From NCBI GenBank assembly GCA_947450695.1, contig CANFWV010000014.1, positions 1 through 61,455 of the forward strand: a stretch of DNA of 61,455 bases, written 5' to 3'. A program made the position numbers and the translations under genes. The notes under the pieces are model-generated. The model had not been told where the DNA came from, ran no database searches, and was given only the letters and a program-made list of their open reading frames with translations. Each line of letters starts with the position of its first letter. The first letter of the stretch is position 1. This document shows positions 36,902-47,422 of the stretch, one piece after another. The DNA comes from Comamonadaceae bacterium (GTDB lineage: Bacteria > Pseudomonadota > Gammaproteobacteria > Burkholderiales > Burkholderiaceae_C).

Positions 36902-37735
36902 TTAAAAACAGTTCAACACCATGAAACCGTTTTGAAAGACTTCGACACACGACAGTGCTTTTTTGGCACTGCTTGCAGTGATCAGTGCCCGGGGTTTCTC
37001 ACCGCTGGACTGCGTTGGCAGTGCACCGCGGTCACCCAAGAGTTGGTTTTTAGTGATGCCCTGTGTCACGACGTTCTGCTGGTCGACTTGGTTGCGCAGC
37101 ACCAACGACAAGGTGCCAACGCTGCGCGCCAGGTCGAGTTTTTCGGAGTCTTCAAGACTCAGCTCTAGGGTGACGGCACTGACCACGCGCGGCTTGGTGT
37201 CGTCGCGCCCCGCCTCTTGCGCCACCGCCAACACCAGCACATGCGACAACACGGTTTTGCTGATCTGCGCGTTGTCTTCACCTTTGGCTTTGGCTTTGTC
37301 TTGCTGGGCATTGACCATCACGTCGACGTAATTCCCTGGCAATGCAAAACCGGCCACACCCACCACGTCGTTGACGCGCACAGTCATGGCCCGTTTGCCT
37401 TGCGAGATGACGGCGGACAAACCACCCAGTGATCCGGGCGGTGCCAACTTACGCTCCAGGATGGCTTCGCCCCGCATGACACCCACCTTGACCACGCGGT
37501 CCTGCAGGTCCTTCATATCCTTGAACGCACCCGTCGGCACCGAACCAATCGGCCAGTCGACGGTGGTGAGCATTTGCGGATTGATCTTGCCGCCGAGTTC
37601 AATGTCCACCGCTGCAACGATGACCTTGTTGGACGCCACCGTTTGCGTTGTCGCCATGTTGGCGGCATAGACGGCCGCGGTCAGGCCAATCAACACGGCA
37701 ATGAATAGCAAGCCAAAGGCTTTCAGGTTTTTCAT
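36902..37735 (-). CDS. rcpC: Tad pilus protein RcpC/CpaB
   Basis: A 277-residue protein with one N-terminal membrane anchor (about 3-24), a SAF domain (about 38-100; VIVAAVDIELGGKINPQML) and the RcpC domain (about 105-235; RAMTVRVNDVVGVAGFALPG). CpaB/RcpC is a periplasmic partner of the secretin. The ATG at 37735 is preferred over an adjacent TTG. It stands between tadV and rcpA, the standard order. Confidence 0.92.
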   Translation of the reverse strand: MKNLKAFGLLFIAVLIGLTAAVYAANMATTQTVASNKVIVAAVDIELGGKINPQMLTTVDWPIGSVPTGAFKDMKDLQDRVVKVGVMRGEAILERKLAPPGSLGGLSAVISQGKRAMTVRVNDVVGVAGFALPGNYVDVMVNAQQDKAKAKGEDNAQISKTVLSHVLVLAVAQEAGRDDTKPRVVSAVTLELSLEDSEKLDLARSVGTLSLVLRNQVDQQNVVTQGITKNQLLGDRGALPTQSSGEKPRALITASSAKKALSCVEVFQNGFMVLNCF

Positions 37736-37782
37736 CAAAGATTCCGATCTGTTCTCAAGGGGTGGCGCTGTTAAAAATCGAC

Positions 37783-38367
37783 TCAGGCATAACCCAGTTG
37801 GTTCGCAATGAGAAAGGCGGTGGTGCCGAAGGTGATGCTCACGGCGTAAGGTAATTTCCCAACGGACTGGTTACCCAGCGGCGTCATCTGCGGCCGCCAC
37901 CCACCGATGGTTGCAAACAACCATGAGGTCAGCGTCAACTTGATATTGCCGACCATGCGCAGCAGGGATTGGTGCCAAATGGAATAAGCCAAGGCCGCTG
38001 CGCCGCCCGACACAAAAACAAACACCATCGCATAGACGGTGTTCGTCATGCCCAAAAAAGCCCCGACCATCGCCATCAGCTTGACGTCGCCGGCACCCAT
38101 CATTCCCAGCATGTACAGCGGCAGCATGAAGCACAAGCCCAGCGCAAAACCGCCCAGCGACCAGCCAAAACCAAGATGCGCGGAAAACGGGATAAAGGCG
38201 CTGTAGATGAGCGCGAAGGCGCTGCCGCCGAAGGTCAACCAATTCGGAACTTTGTAGCTGCGGCAGTCGCTGATGGACGCCGCCAGTAGCAAAGCAAAAA
38301 GAATGCTGTAGCGTGGGTTGCTGAGCAGCATGCCCAGCAGTTCAACCAAAGATGAAATGTCTTTCAT
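37783..38367 (-). CDS. tadV: Prepilin peptidase TadV/CpaA (A24 family)
   Basis: A 194-residue membrane aspartic peptidase that processes Flp prepilins. The two catalytic aspartates are visible in ASISDCRSYKVPNWL (about Asp33) and in GMMGAGDVKLMAMVG (the GxGD motif). About six membrane segments are present. Processing substrates are presumably the two Flp pilins, the TadE-like pseudopilin and the small Flp-like protein encoded just upstream. Confidence 0.92.
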   Translation of the reverse strand: MKDISSLVELLGMLLSNPRYSILFALLLAASISDCRSYKVPNWLTFGGSAFALIYSAFIPFSAHLGFGWSLGGFALGLCFMLPLYMLGMMGAGDVKLMAMVGAFLGMTNTVYAMVFVFVSGGAAALAYSIWHQSLLRMVGNIKLTLTSWLFATIGGWRPQMTPLGNQSVGKLPYAVSITFGTTAFLIANQLGYA

Positions 38368-38401
38368 GCTTTGGCCAGCTCAAGCACTGAGAGGGAGCCC
38401 G

Positions 38402-38548
38402 TTAGATGTTTTTCCCGCTTGCCAACACAATCAATGTGCACACGGTCGCGATCAGTGCCGCGAGCAATACATACTCCATCAAAGAGCCGCCCGCCTCGTC
38501 CAGAAAAAACTGCGTCAATGCCAACGGCATCAGCTCGACTGGTGGCAT
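38402..38548 (-). CDS. Mini Flp-like prepilin (48 aa)
   Basis: A small gene below usual length cut-offs. Translation from the ATG at 38548 gives 48 residues ending in SGKNI and a TAA at 38402. It has DEAGGSLMEYVLLAALIA: cleavage after Gly20 would put Glu at +5 and Tyr at +6, exactly as in the two Flp pilins, ahead of a hydrophobic helix. The mature chain would be only 28 residues, about half a normal Flp. A strong GGAG site lies six bases before the ATG. It is the first gene of the Tad cluster, 34 bp before tadV. Confidence 0.8.
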   Translation of the reverse strand: MPPVELMPLALTQFFLDEAGGSLMEYVLLAALIATVCTLIVLASGKNI

Positions 38549-38584
38549 GCTCTTCTCCAAATCTTGTTTTCATGGCTTGGCCTG

Positions 38585-38639
38585 GTGGTTCGAGATATCA
38601 ATTTATTCGCTACGTTGAATAAAATATATCTGCGACCAC
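38585..38639. repeat. Long imperfect inverted repeat in the Tad leader
   Basis: Arms 38585-38608 (GTGGTTCGAGATAT...TTTATTC) and 38617-38639 (GAATAAAATATATCTGCGACCAC) are complementary over nearly all of their length, with an 8-base loop. It lies 37 bases upstream of the mini-pilin start, in the presumed promoter or leader region of the Tad operon. Confidence 0.7.
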
Positions 38640-38667
38640 CCCGCCTCGCATGGGCCTCTCATCCTGA

Positions 38668-38695
38668 TTAAAGGGGTACTAATAAACCCCTTTTC
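38668..38695 (-). terminator. Intrinsic terminator after the enoyl-CoA hydratase gene
   Basis: AAAGGGGT (38670-38677) and ACCCCTTT (38686-38693) form an 8-bp stem; on the minus strand it ends in CCCCTTTAATC, 44 bases after the hydratase stop. It separates that gene from the Tad operon. Confidence 0.6.
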
Positions 38696-38739
38696 ACCAA
38701 TGAAGAGCCCGTGAAACTCAGCACTTGACCGAAGTCACT

Positions 38740-39519
38740 TCACACTTTTGAGAAGTCTGGCTTGCGTTTTTCCATGAAGGCTCCAAAGGCTTCGCGAGCG
38801 GCAGGTTCGGACAACATACGGCCAAAGCTGGCACCCTCTTCCTCAATGCGCTCGGCCACTGATGCGGCGTTGCCTTTCTTCATCAAGCGCTTGGTTTCGA
38901 TCAACGATGTGAGCGGCTTGGCAGCGAGTTTTTGCGCTTGGCGTTGTGCCAGCGCGTTGGCTTCAGAGGGTGGCACGATGCGGTTGATCAGTCCCACCTC
39001 AAGGGCTGTCTCGACCATGAAAGGCTCACCCAGCAGCAGCGCTTCAGCCGCACGCTGATGGCCCATCAGTTGCGGCACCAACAAGCTTGAGCCGGCTTCA
39101 GGGCAAATGCCCAGATTGACGAAAGGCATGGAGAACGCAGCGTTGTCACCGGCGTAAACCAAGTCGCAATGCAGCAGCAGCGTGGTGCCAACACCGACCG
39201 CAGGACCACAGACTGCGGCGATGAGGGGTTTGGCAAAGGTGCTGATGGCGCGCATGAAACGGAACACCGGCGCGTCCGCATGGTTGGGGGGCACGTCTAG
39301 AAAGTCGCGGATGTCGTTGCCGGCAGAAAAAATCGTCTCGTGGCCCTGAATCACCACCACACGCACGGCGGCATCGCGGCTGGCGCTGTCCAGCGCGTCA
39401 GCCAACGCGGCATACATGACCGAGGTGATCGAGTTTTTCTTGTCGATGCGGTTGATGGTGATGGTCGTCACCGCGGCTTCTGTGTGGATCAGGATGTCGG
39501 CGTTGGCAGGTGTGGTCAT
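38740..39519 (-). CDS. Enoyl-CoA hydratase/isomerase family protein
   Basis: A 259-residue crotonase-fold enzyme with the oxyanion segments ETIFSAGNDIRDFL (about 61-74) and GPAVGVGTTLLLHCDLVYAG (about 105-124). The catalytic-glutamate region (ICPEAGSSLLVPQLMG) resembles isomerase-type members. It follows the FAH-family gene behind a very strong hairpin. The substrate is unknown. Confidence 0.9.
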   Translation of the reverse strand: MTTPANADILIHTEAAVTTITINRIDKKNSITSVMYAALADALDSASRDAAVRVVVIQGHETIFSAGNDIRDFLDVPPNHADAPVFRFMRAISTFAKPLIAAVCGPAVGVGTTLLLHCDLVYAGDNAAFSMPFVNLGICPEAGSSLLVPQLMGHQRAAEALLLGEPFMVETALEVGLINRIVPPSEANALAQRQAQKLAAKPLTSLIETKRLMKKGNAASVAERIEEEGASFGRMLSEPAAREAFGAFMEKRKPDFSKV

Positions 39520-39564
39520 GGCGGGGGCTCTTCAAATTTGGCGATGGCATTAAACAACGATCGA

Positions 39565-39602
39565 GGCGGGGGATCGGCCAGAGGGCTGGCCGATCCCCCG
39601 CC
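39565..39602 (-). terminator. Perfect 16-bp hairpin between FAH-family and hydratase genes
   Basis: GGCGGGGGATCGGCCA (39565-39580) is perfectly complementary to TGGCCGATCCCCCGCC (39587-39602) around a 6-base loop. It lies 10 bases past the upstream stop. Only TTGTTTAA follows on the minus strand, so termination may be partial. It could equally stabilise the upstream message. Confidence 0.6.
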
Positions 39603-39611
39603 TTCAACCGA

Positions 39612-40460
39612 TCAGAGTTTGAACGGCACGATGGTCTGGCTTTGTTCGCCCAAGCCCTCGATGCCAAGGGTCACCACGTCGCCCTTTTTCAAAAATGTCG
39701 GTGGCTTCATGCCCATACCCACGCCGGGGGGTGTGCCGGTACAAATGACATCGCCTGGCTCGAGCGTCATGAACTGGCTGACGTAGCTGACGATCTTGGC
39801 CGCACTGAAAATCATGGTCTTGGTCGAACCGGTTTGCATGCGCTTGCCGTTGACGTCCAACCACATGTCCAGTTTTTGCGGATTCGGCACGTCGTCGCGC
39901 GTGACCAGCCAAGGTCCGATAGGGCCAAAGGTGTCGCAGCACTTGCCCTTGTCCCATGTACCACCGCGCTCGATCTGGAATTCGCGTTCGCTGACGTCGT
40001 TGATGGTGCAGTAACCAGCGACAAACGTCAGCGCGTCTTTTTGCGACACGTAGCGTGCGCGCGTGCCAATGACAATACCCAGCTCGACTTCCCAGTCGGT
40101 CTTGACCGAGCCTTTGGGCAGCATGACCGGATCGTTCGGACCCTGAATGCAAGAAGGGACCTTCATGAAAATAATCGGCTCTTTCGGAATCGGCATCCCC
40201 GCCTCAGCCGCGTGGTCAGCGTAGTTCAGGCCAATGGCGACGAACTTGCCCACACCCGTCACCGGGCAACCCATACGCGGCTTGCCACGCACCAACGGTA
40301 AGTTAGCGGTTTTCAGGCGGCGTAACTTGGCCATCGCGGCATCACTGAGTTGCTCTGGGCCGATGTCTTTGACAATGCCGCTCAGGTCACGCAGCTTGCC
40401 ATCGGCATCGATCAGACCTGGTTTTTCTTTGCCAGGGTTGCCATAACGAACGAGTTTCAT
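39612..40460 (-). CDS. Fumarylacetoacetate hydrolase family protein
   Basis: A 282-residue FAH-superfamily enzyme. An N-terminal cap (about 1-70) precedes the core IGLNYADHAAEAGMPIPKEP, the metal ligands in DWEVELGIVIG and TINDVSERE, and the CTGTPPGVGMGM loop. Members hydrolyse or decarboxylate 2-keto or diketo acids, or cleave ureidoglycolate. The exact reaction is unclear. It is upstream of an enoyl-CoA hydratase gene on the same strand. Confidence 0.9.
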   Translation of the reverse strand: MKLVRYGNPGKEKPGLIDADGKLRDLSGIVKDIGPEQLSDAAMAKLRRLKTANLPLVRGKPRMGCPVTGVGKFVAIGLNYADHAAEAGMPIPKEPIIFMKVPSCIQGPNDPVMLPKGSVKTDWEVELGIVIGTRARYVSQKDALTFVAGYCTINDVSEREFQIERGGTWDKGKCCDTFGPIGPWLVTRDDVPNPQKLDMWLDVNGKRMQTGSTKTMIFSAAKIVSYVSQFMTLEPGDVICTGTPPGVGMGMKPPTFLKKGDVVTLGIEGLGEQSQTIVPFKL

Positions 40461-40513
40461 GTCTCTTCCTTTTTCTTACGGGTTAACAAAAAATAATCGG
40501 CAAGCGGTGTGAC

Positions 40514-41134
40514 TTAGCGCAACACCAGCGACAAACTCGCTTCCAGATGCTCGGACGGCAAGCGCTTGAAACCCGAGCGAGAAAAGCGCTGCAGGCGGCC
40601 GATCATGAAGGCCGTCACAACGGACGCCTGGACTTGTGCGTCAACCGTGGGCGCTGCGGCGTTGTCCACGGTGGCGGCCTCGCGCAGGCTTTGCTTGAGG
40701 GTGCTTTCCAGCTTGTCAAAAAACTGGTTCATGCGTTCTTGCAGGCGCTCGTTTTCAAACACCAGCGCGTCACCGGCCATGACACGCGTCATGCCCGGAT
40801 TTTTTTCGGCGAACTGCAAGACCATCGTCACCAGCTTGCGAACGCGCACGGCAGACACGGTTTCGCGCTCAACAATTTGATTCACCAATGTGAAGACCGA
40901 CTGCTCAATGAAATCGATCAGGCCTTCAAACATCTGCGCCTTGCTGGCGAAGTGACGGTACAGCGCAGCCTCGCTGACGTCGAGCCGGGCCGCCAGCGCT
41001 GAGGTGGTGATGCGCTCTGCGCCGGGCTGCTCCAACATGCTGGCCAGCGCCTGCAAAATTTGCACGCGCCGCTCGCCGGGCTTGGGACGCTTGCGTGGCG
41101 GAATTTCAGCCATGTCAGAGGCAAGGTCAGACAT
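40514..41134 (-). CDS. slmA: Nucleoid occlusion factor SlmA (TetR fold)
   Basis: A 206-residue TetR-family protein resembling SlmA, which binds DNA sites and blocks FtsZ assembly over the nucleoid. The N-terminal KPGERRVQILQALASMLEQ leads into the helix-turn-helix (ITTSALAARLDVSEAALYRH, about 41-60), then the dimerisation region. It starts 5 bp after argB, an arrangement familiar in Burkholderiales. Confidence 0.88.
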   Translation of the reverse strand: MSDLASDMAEIPPRKRPKPGERRVQILQALASMLEQPGAERITTSALAARLDVSEAALYRHFASKAQMFEGLIDFIEQSVFTLVNQIVERETVSAVRVRKLVTMVLQFAEKNPGMTRVMAGDALVFENERLQERMNQFFDKLESTLKQSLREAATVDNAAAPTVDAQVQASVVTAFMIGRLQRFSRSGFKRLPSEHLEASLSLVLR

Positions 41135-41139
41135 GGTCT

Positions 41140-44005
<2,866 letters not shown>

Positions 44006-44059
44006 TTTTTGGAAACTAACTTTTCTTGCTTATGTCTTGATCATCAAGACGATTTGAAA

Positions 44060-44620
44060 TCAGTGCGACACCCCATCCCGCTTCAGCACCTTGACGAATG
44101 TCAGCCACAAGATACGAACGTCAAACCAAAGTGACTGGCACTGCAAGTAGGCCACGTCGAGTTTCACCTTCTCGGGTATGGGGAGTTCATCCCGGCCATT
44201 GACTTGCGCCCAACCGGTCAGCCCGGGCACCAAACTATGCACACCCTGCGCTGTGCGCAAAGCGATCAAGTCGTGCTGGTTAAAGAGCGCCGGTCGCGGC
44301 CCCACAAAGCTCATGTCACCCGCCAGAATGCTCCACAGCTGCGGCAATTCGTCTAAGCTGCTCTTGCGCAAAAAAGACCCGATGGGCGTCAGGTGCGAGC
44401 GGGCATCAGCCAGCAGATGCGTAGCCACCGCCGGCGTGCCCACCCGCATGCTGCGGAACTTCGGCATTTTGAAGATCACATTGTTTCGGCCCACGCGGTC
44501 AGACCAATACAGAGAGGGACCTTTGGAAGTCAGGCGGACGGCCATGGCGACCAGCAGCACCGGCACGGACAAAATAAGAGCCGCCATGCAGCCAAGCAAA
44601 ATATCAAAAGTTCTTTTCAT
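44060..44620 (-). CDS. Initiating sugar phosphate transferase (PglC-like)
   Basis: A 186-residue monotopic phosphoglycosyl transferase of the minimal PglC type, which moves a sugar-1-phosphate to undecaprenyl phosphate and starts the repeat unit. Seen are the N-terminal KRTFDILLGCMAALI re-entrant helix, KMPKFRSM, the Asp-Glu catalytic dyad in RKSSLDELPQLW, FVGPRPAL, and PGLTGWAQVNGRD. It overlaps the preceding gene by four bases. Confidence 0.93.
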   Translation of the reverse strand: MKRTFDILLGCMAALILSVPVLLVAMAVRLTSKGPSLYWSDRVGRNNVIFKMPKFRSMRVGTPAVATHLLADARSHLTPIGSFLRKSSLDELPQLWSILAGDMSFVGPRPALFNQHDLIALRTAQGVHSLVPGLTGWAQVNGRDELPIPEKVKLDVAYLQCQSLWFDVRILWLTFVKVLKRDGVSH

Positions 44621-45681
44621 TTGACTTTTTCAGCGTCACTTGACACGCTATTCCTTGCAGCATCTTGAAGCGCCAGAAGTTCTGAAACCCATCCCTCGCA
44701 TGAATAGTATTTCCGAAGCGACTCCGGAATAGCGACATAAGGGGTGTCGAGAAAGTGGACTGGAATTTCAGGCTTGGCTCTATTGATCACAACCACTTGC
44801 GACGGGTCAAAAAGTGTGCTCTCCAACATAAATTGATTGGTGGTCATGAGCTTTTTTTCAGCCAACAACGTTTCAATCGTTCGCATGGTTAAACCGCGTT
44901 GGCGGGGATGCTCGACGTCCAAGACGGACCTGGAGCATTCAACAATTTGAGCCACCTCAGCGGCCGGCATGGATTGCGTCGACAGTGTGCCCTTGGGTGC
45001 CAGCCACAGCGTCCAGTCTGTTAGCCGGCGCACAAAAAGTATCAATGGACTTGGAAAATAACAGAAGACAAAACTTCGAGCCTGCTGGCCATAACGCTGC
45101 CTGAGCCGATGAATGACACGGTGGCGGTCGGAGTGAACAGTGCCGATGAAACACCAATCAAAAGGGACCGGCGGCGTTGTATTTTGACGCGCTGAAATAT
45201 TGCGACCAAACAAGGGCCTGAAAGTCCAACCGAAGGTGTTGGCATCCACGGGGTCGAAAGTCGCAACTGAATCGAAAGCCGACAAAATAGTCGAGACGCC
45301 CCTGACGTTGGCCACGCCATCCCAAAGATAAAGTCCAAAACTGGCCGATGCCAAGGTCTTGCGCATCTCAGACACAACCTGCTTTGACAGACCCTCCCCC
45401 TTCACGACCAAAACATGGCTGATGGATGTTGGTTCCAGTTGCCGCAACCGATCAAGGTAGGAGCGCTCTGACCAGCGGACGGTGAAAGTGGGTAACAAAC
45501 GGATGGCCAGTTTGTACCAAGTCGACGTTTGAGCTCGATCGTCCCACCAAGTCACCGCGTAACCCATAGACCGCAGCGTCTCAGCAATGGAGAGATGGTA
45601 AGAAAAAGTGTTTGGCGACACCAGTAAAACATGCCCACGGTGTGTGCCCGGCTCAGTCCCGGAGTCCTGATTACATTGCAT
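44617..45681 (-). CDS. Putative glycosyltransferase (CgeB-like)
   Basis: A 354-residue protein opening with GHVLLVSPNTFSYHLSIAET, a GT-B-type N-terminal strand-helix. The VLVVKGEGLS block and a C-terminal ERQRGLT-like area (HPRQRGLTMRTIETLLAEKK) are reminiscent of CgeB/DUF3880-type glycosyltransferases. Acceptor and donor are unknown. I chose the ATG at 45681, which overlaps the acetyltransferase gene end by 11 bases; a longer frame to 45750 is unlikely. Confidence 0.7.
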   Translation of the reverse strand: MQCNQDSGTEPGTHRGHVLLVSPNTFSYHLSIAETLRSMGYAVTWWDDRAQTSTWYKLAIRLLPTFTVRWSERSYLDRLRQLEPTSISHVLVVKGEGLSKQVVSEMRKTLASASFGLYLWDGVANVRGVSTILSAFDSVATFDPVDANTFGWTFRPLFGRNISARQNTTPPVPFDWCFIGTVHSDRHRVIHRLRQRYGQQARSFVFCYFPSPLILFVRRLTDWTLWLAPKGTLSTQSMPAAEVAQIVECSRSVLDVEHPRQRGLTMRTIETLLAEKKLMTTNQFMLESTLFDPSQVVVINRAKPEIPVHFLDTPYVAIPESLRKYYSCEGWVSELLALQDAARNSVSSDAEKVK

Positions 45682-46267
45682 GATCAGAAGGCGTCCTCTC
45701 AACCACTTTTGCCGGGATACCCACGGCGAGCAAACCCGGTGCGATGTCATTCAGCACCACCGCATTGGCGCCAATACGCGAGCCAAAGCCTAACGTCAGG
45801 CCGCCCAACACCTTGGCGCCCGAGCCGATGATCACGCCATCTTCGACGATGGGTCGGGATGACTCCCTGTAGCTGAAGTCAACCTCCTTGGCCCCGAGCG
45901 TGACGCCCTGGAAGATGGTGACGTTCTCGCCTATGGACCAAGCGCCAATCACCGTGCCCTGGGTATGCGGCAAAAACAAACCTTTCCCGATCGGACAGCG
46001 CACCGCAATTTCGATCCCAAAGAAGAAAAAGTTCAGCATCGACAGGACCTTGGCCAGTGGCGACAATTTCCATTGGTAGAGGCCGTGTGCTAGCCGACAC
46101 AGCAGCACAGGCCAGAACCTGGGTGACAGTGCACCCAGCCACAAACGCAGTCCAGACAGACCGTCTGCAGTCCCATGCAGTACGACCTGGGACCGCCGCA
46201 GATCCGCCGCCAAATAAGACATGAGACGGAAGTCTTCAGCCTTGGCCGTCATCCCACTGGCGGTCAT
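45671..46267 (-). CDS. Serine acetyltransferase-like left-handed beta-helix protein
   Basis: A 198-residue acetyltransferase of the LbH family. An N-terminal helical part (about 1-75) is followed by hexapeptide-type repeats (AVRCPIGKGLFLPHTQGTVI, ENVTIFQGVTLGAK, DGVIIGSGAKVLGGL, GSRIGANAVV) and the GIPAKVVERT end typical of CysE-like enzymes. In this locus it more likely O- or N-acetylates a sugar of the glycan than serine. Its start overlaps the epimerase stop by four bases. Confidence 0.85.
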   Translation of the reverse strand: MTASGMTAKAEDFRLMSYLAADLRRSQVVLHGTADGLSGLRLWLGALSPRFWPVLLCRLAHGLYQWKLSPLAKVLSMLNFFFFGIEIAVRCPIGKGLFLPHTQGTVIGAWSIGENVTIFQGVTLGAKEVDFSYRESSRPIVEDGVIIGSGAKVLGGLTLGFGSRIGANAVVLNDIAPGLLAVGIPAKVVERTPSDHAM

Positions 46268-47421
46268 TGAATCGCAGCCTTGCCCATGAGACCTCGCCCG
46301 GCGAGTTCACTCACCGAGCGCTCATACGCGGCCTTGTCTTCAGGCGCCTGTTCCGCCGCCCAGCCCAAGAAGTTGGCCAGCCCCTGCTGAAAAGGCACAG
46401 CAGGCACAAAGCCCAACACCTGCTCAAGCTTGCTCACGTCGGCCATGTTGTGCCGGATGTCGCCCATGCGAAATGCCCCTGTCACTCCGATCGTGCTCTC
46501 GCTTGAGAAAAAAGCTTTGACGGCTTGCGCCACCGTCAACACGTTGGTGGCCACACCAGAGCCGACGTTCAAAGCACCAACAAATCGACCCGCATAGTGA
46601 ATGCTCCGTGTGGTGGCCTCAACCACATCATCGATATACACAAAGTCCCTTGACTCCAGACCATCTTCATAAATGTCGATGGGTTGGTTTTGACGAGCCA
46701 AGTTAGAAAAAACGGCCAAGATCCCCGTGTAGGGATTCTTCAGCGACTGACCAGGTCCATAGACATTCTGATAGCGCAATGCAAACCCATTGATACCCCG
46801 CGTTTGCGCAAACAACAAAACAGCCTGCTCCTGCACTTGTTTGGTCAAGCCGTACATCGACATAGGGCGGAAAGGCGCCAGCTCCGGCGTCGCCAACAAG
46901 CTCACGGCCGACCCGCAATGCGTACACACGGGTTCAAACTGACCTTGTGACATGCGCGTACGGCTGCGTTGCTCCGGAAAGACCATGCCGTGCGTCGCGC
47001 ACTGGTAAGCACCTTCCCCATACACCGCACGGCTTGAGGCGACCACCACGCTAGACAAGGATTGACCGCAATCGTCGTTCTGAAGTAAATCCAACAGGGT
47101 CGCGGTCGCTTGCACATTGACGCTGAAGTAACGCTCAATCTCATACATCGATTGCCCTGTGCCGGTCTCGGCCGCCAAATGAACAACGGTGTCAACGCCC
47201 GTCAAAGCCCGACGCATGGCATCGCGGTCACGAACATCCGCTTTGATCAATTCGACGTGACTCGCGAGATCAGTCGGCAAAACATCGGTCAAGTGAATTT
47301 GCGGACTGAAACTGTCGAGGACTCGAACGCGCGCGCCTTGGCGCAACAGTGCACGCGTCAGCCGTTGGCCTATAAATCCGGCGCCACCGGTGATCAGTAT
47401 TTTCTTGTCTTGTGCGGTCAT
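46264..47421 (-). CDS. NAD-dependent sugar epimerase with Cys/His insert
   Basis: A 385-residue extended SDR enzyme: NAD motif [12 protein letters not shown] (about 10-21), HLAAETGTG, and the catalytic YGLTK (Tyr190, Lys194). Between the conserved Ser region and the Tyr lies an insert with Cys141, His144, Cys166 and Cys169, spaced as C-x2-H...C-x2-C like a zinc ribbon. Inserts of this kind occur in some nucleotide-sugar epimerases, including proteins annotated as dTDP-rhamnose 4-epimerases. With rfbBDAC here, a dTDP-sugar substrate is plausible but unproven. Confidence 0.87.
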   Translation of the reverse strand: MTAQDKKILITGGAGFIGQRLTRALLRQGARVRVLDSFSPQIHLTDVLPTDLASHVELIKADVRDRDAMRRALTGVDTVVHLAAETGTGQSMYEIERYFSVNVQATATLLDLLQNDDCGQSLSSVVVASSRAVYGEGAYQCATHGMVFPEQRSRTRMSQGQFEPVCTHCGSAVSLLATPELAPFRPMSMYGLTKQVQEQAVLLFAQTRGINGFALRYQNVYGPGQSLKNPYTGILAVFSNLARQNQPIDIYEDGLESRDFVYIDDVVEATTRSIHYAGRFVGALNVGSGVATNVLTVAQAVKAFFSSESTIGVTGAFRMGDIRHNMADVSKLEQVLGFVPAVPFQQGLANFLGWAAEQAPEDKAAYERSVSELAGRGLMGKAAIQ

Positions 47422-47422
47422 T

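Noticed and set aside
38364..38573. 69-codon minus-strand frame at the head of the Tad cluster
   Set aside because: It overlaps the mini-pilin in a different frame and extends into tadV; its product lacks any pilin or membrane feature, whereas the 48-codon frame has both and a better ribosome-binding site.
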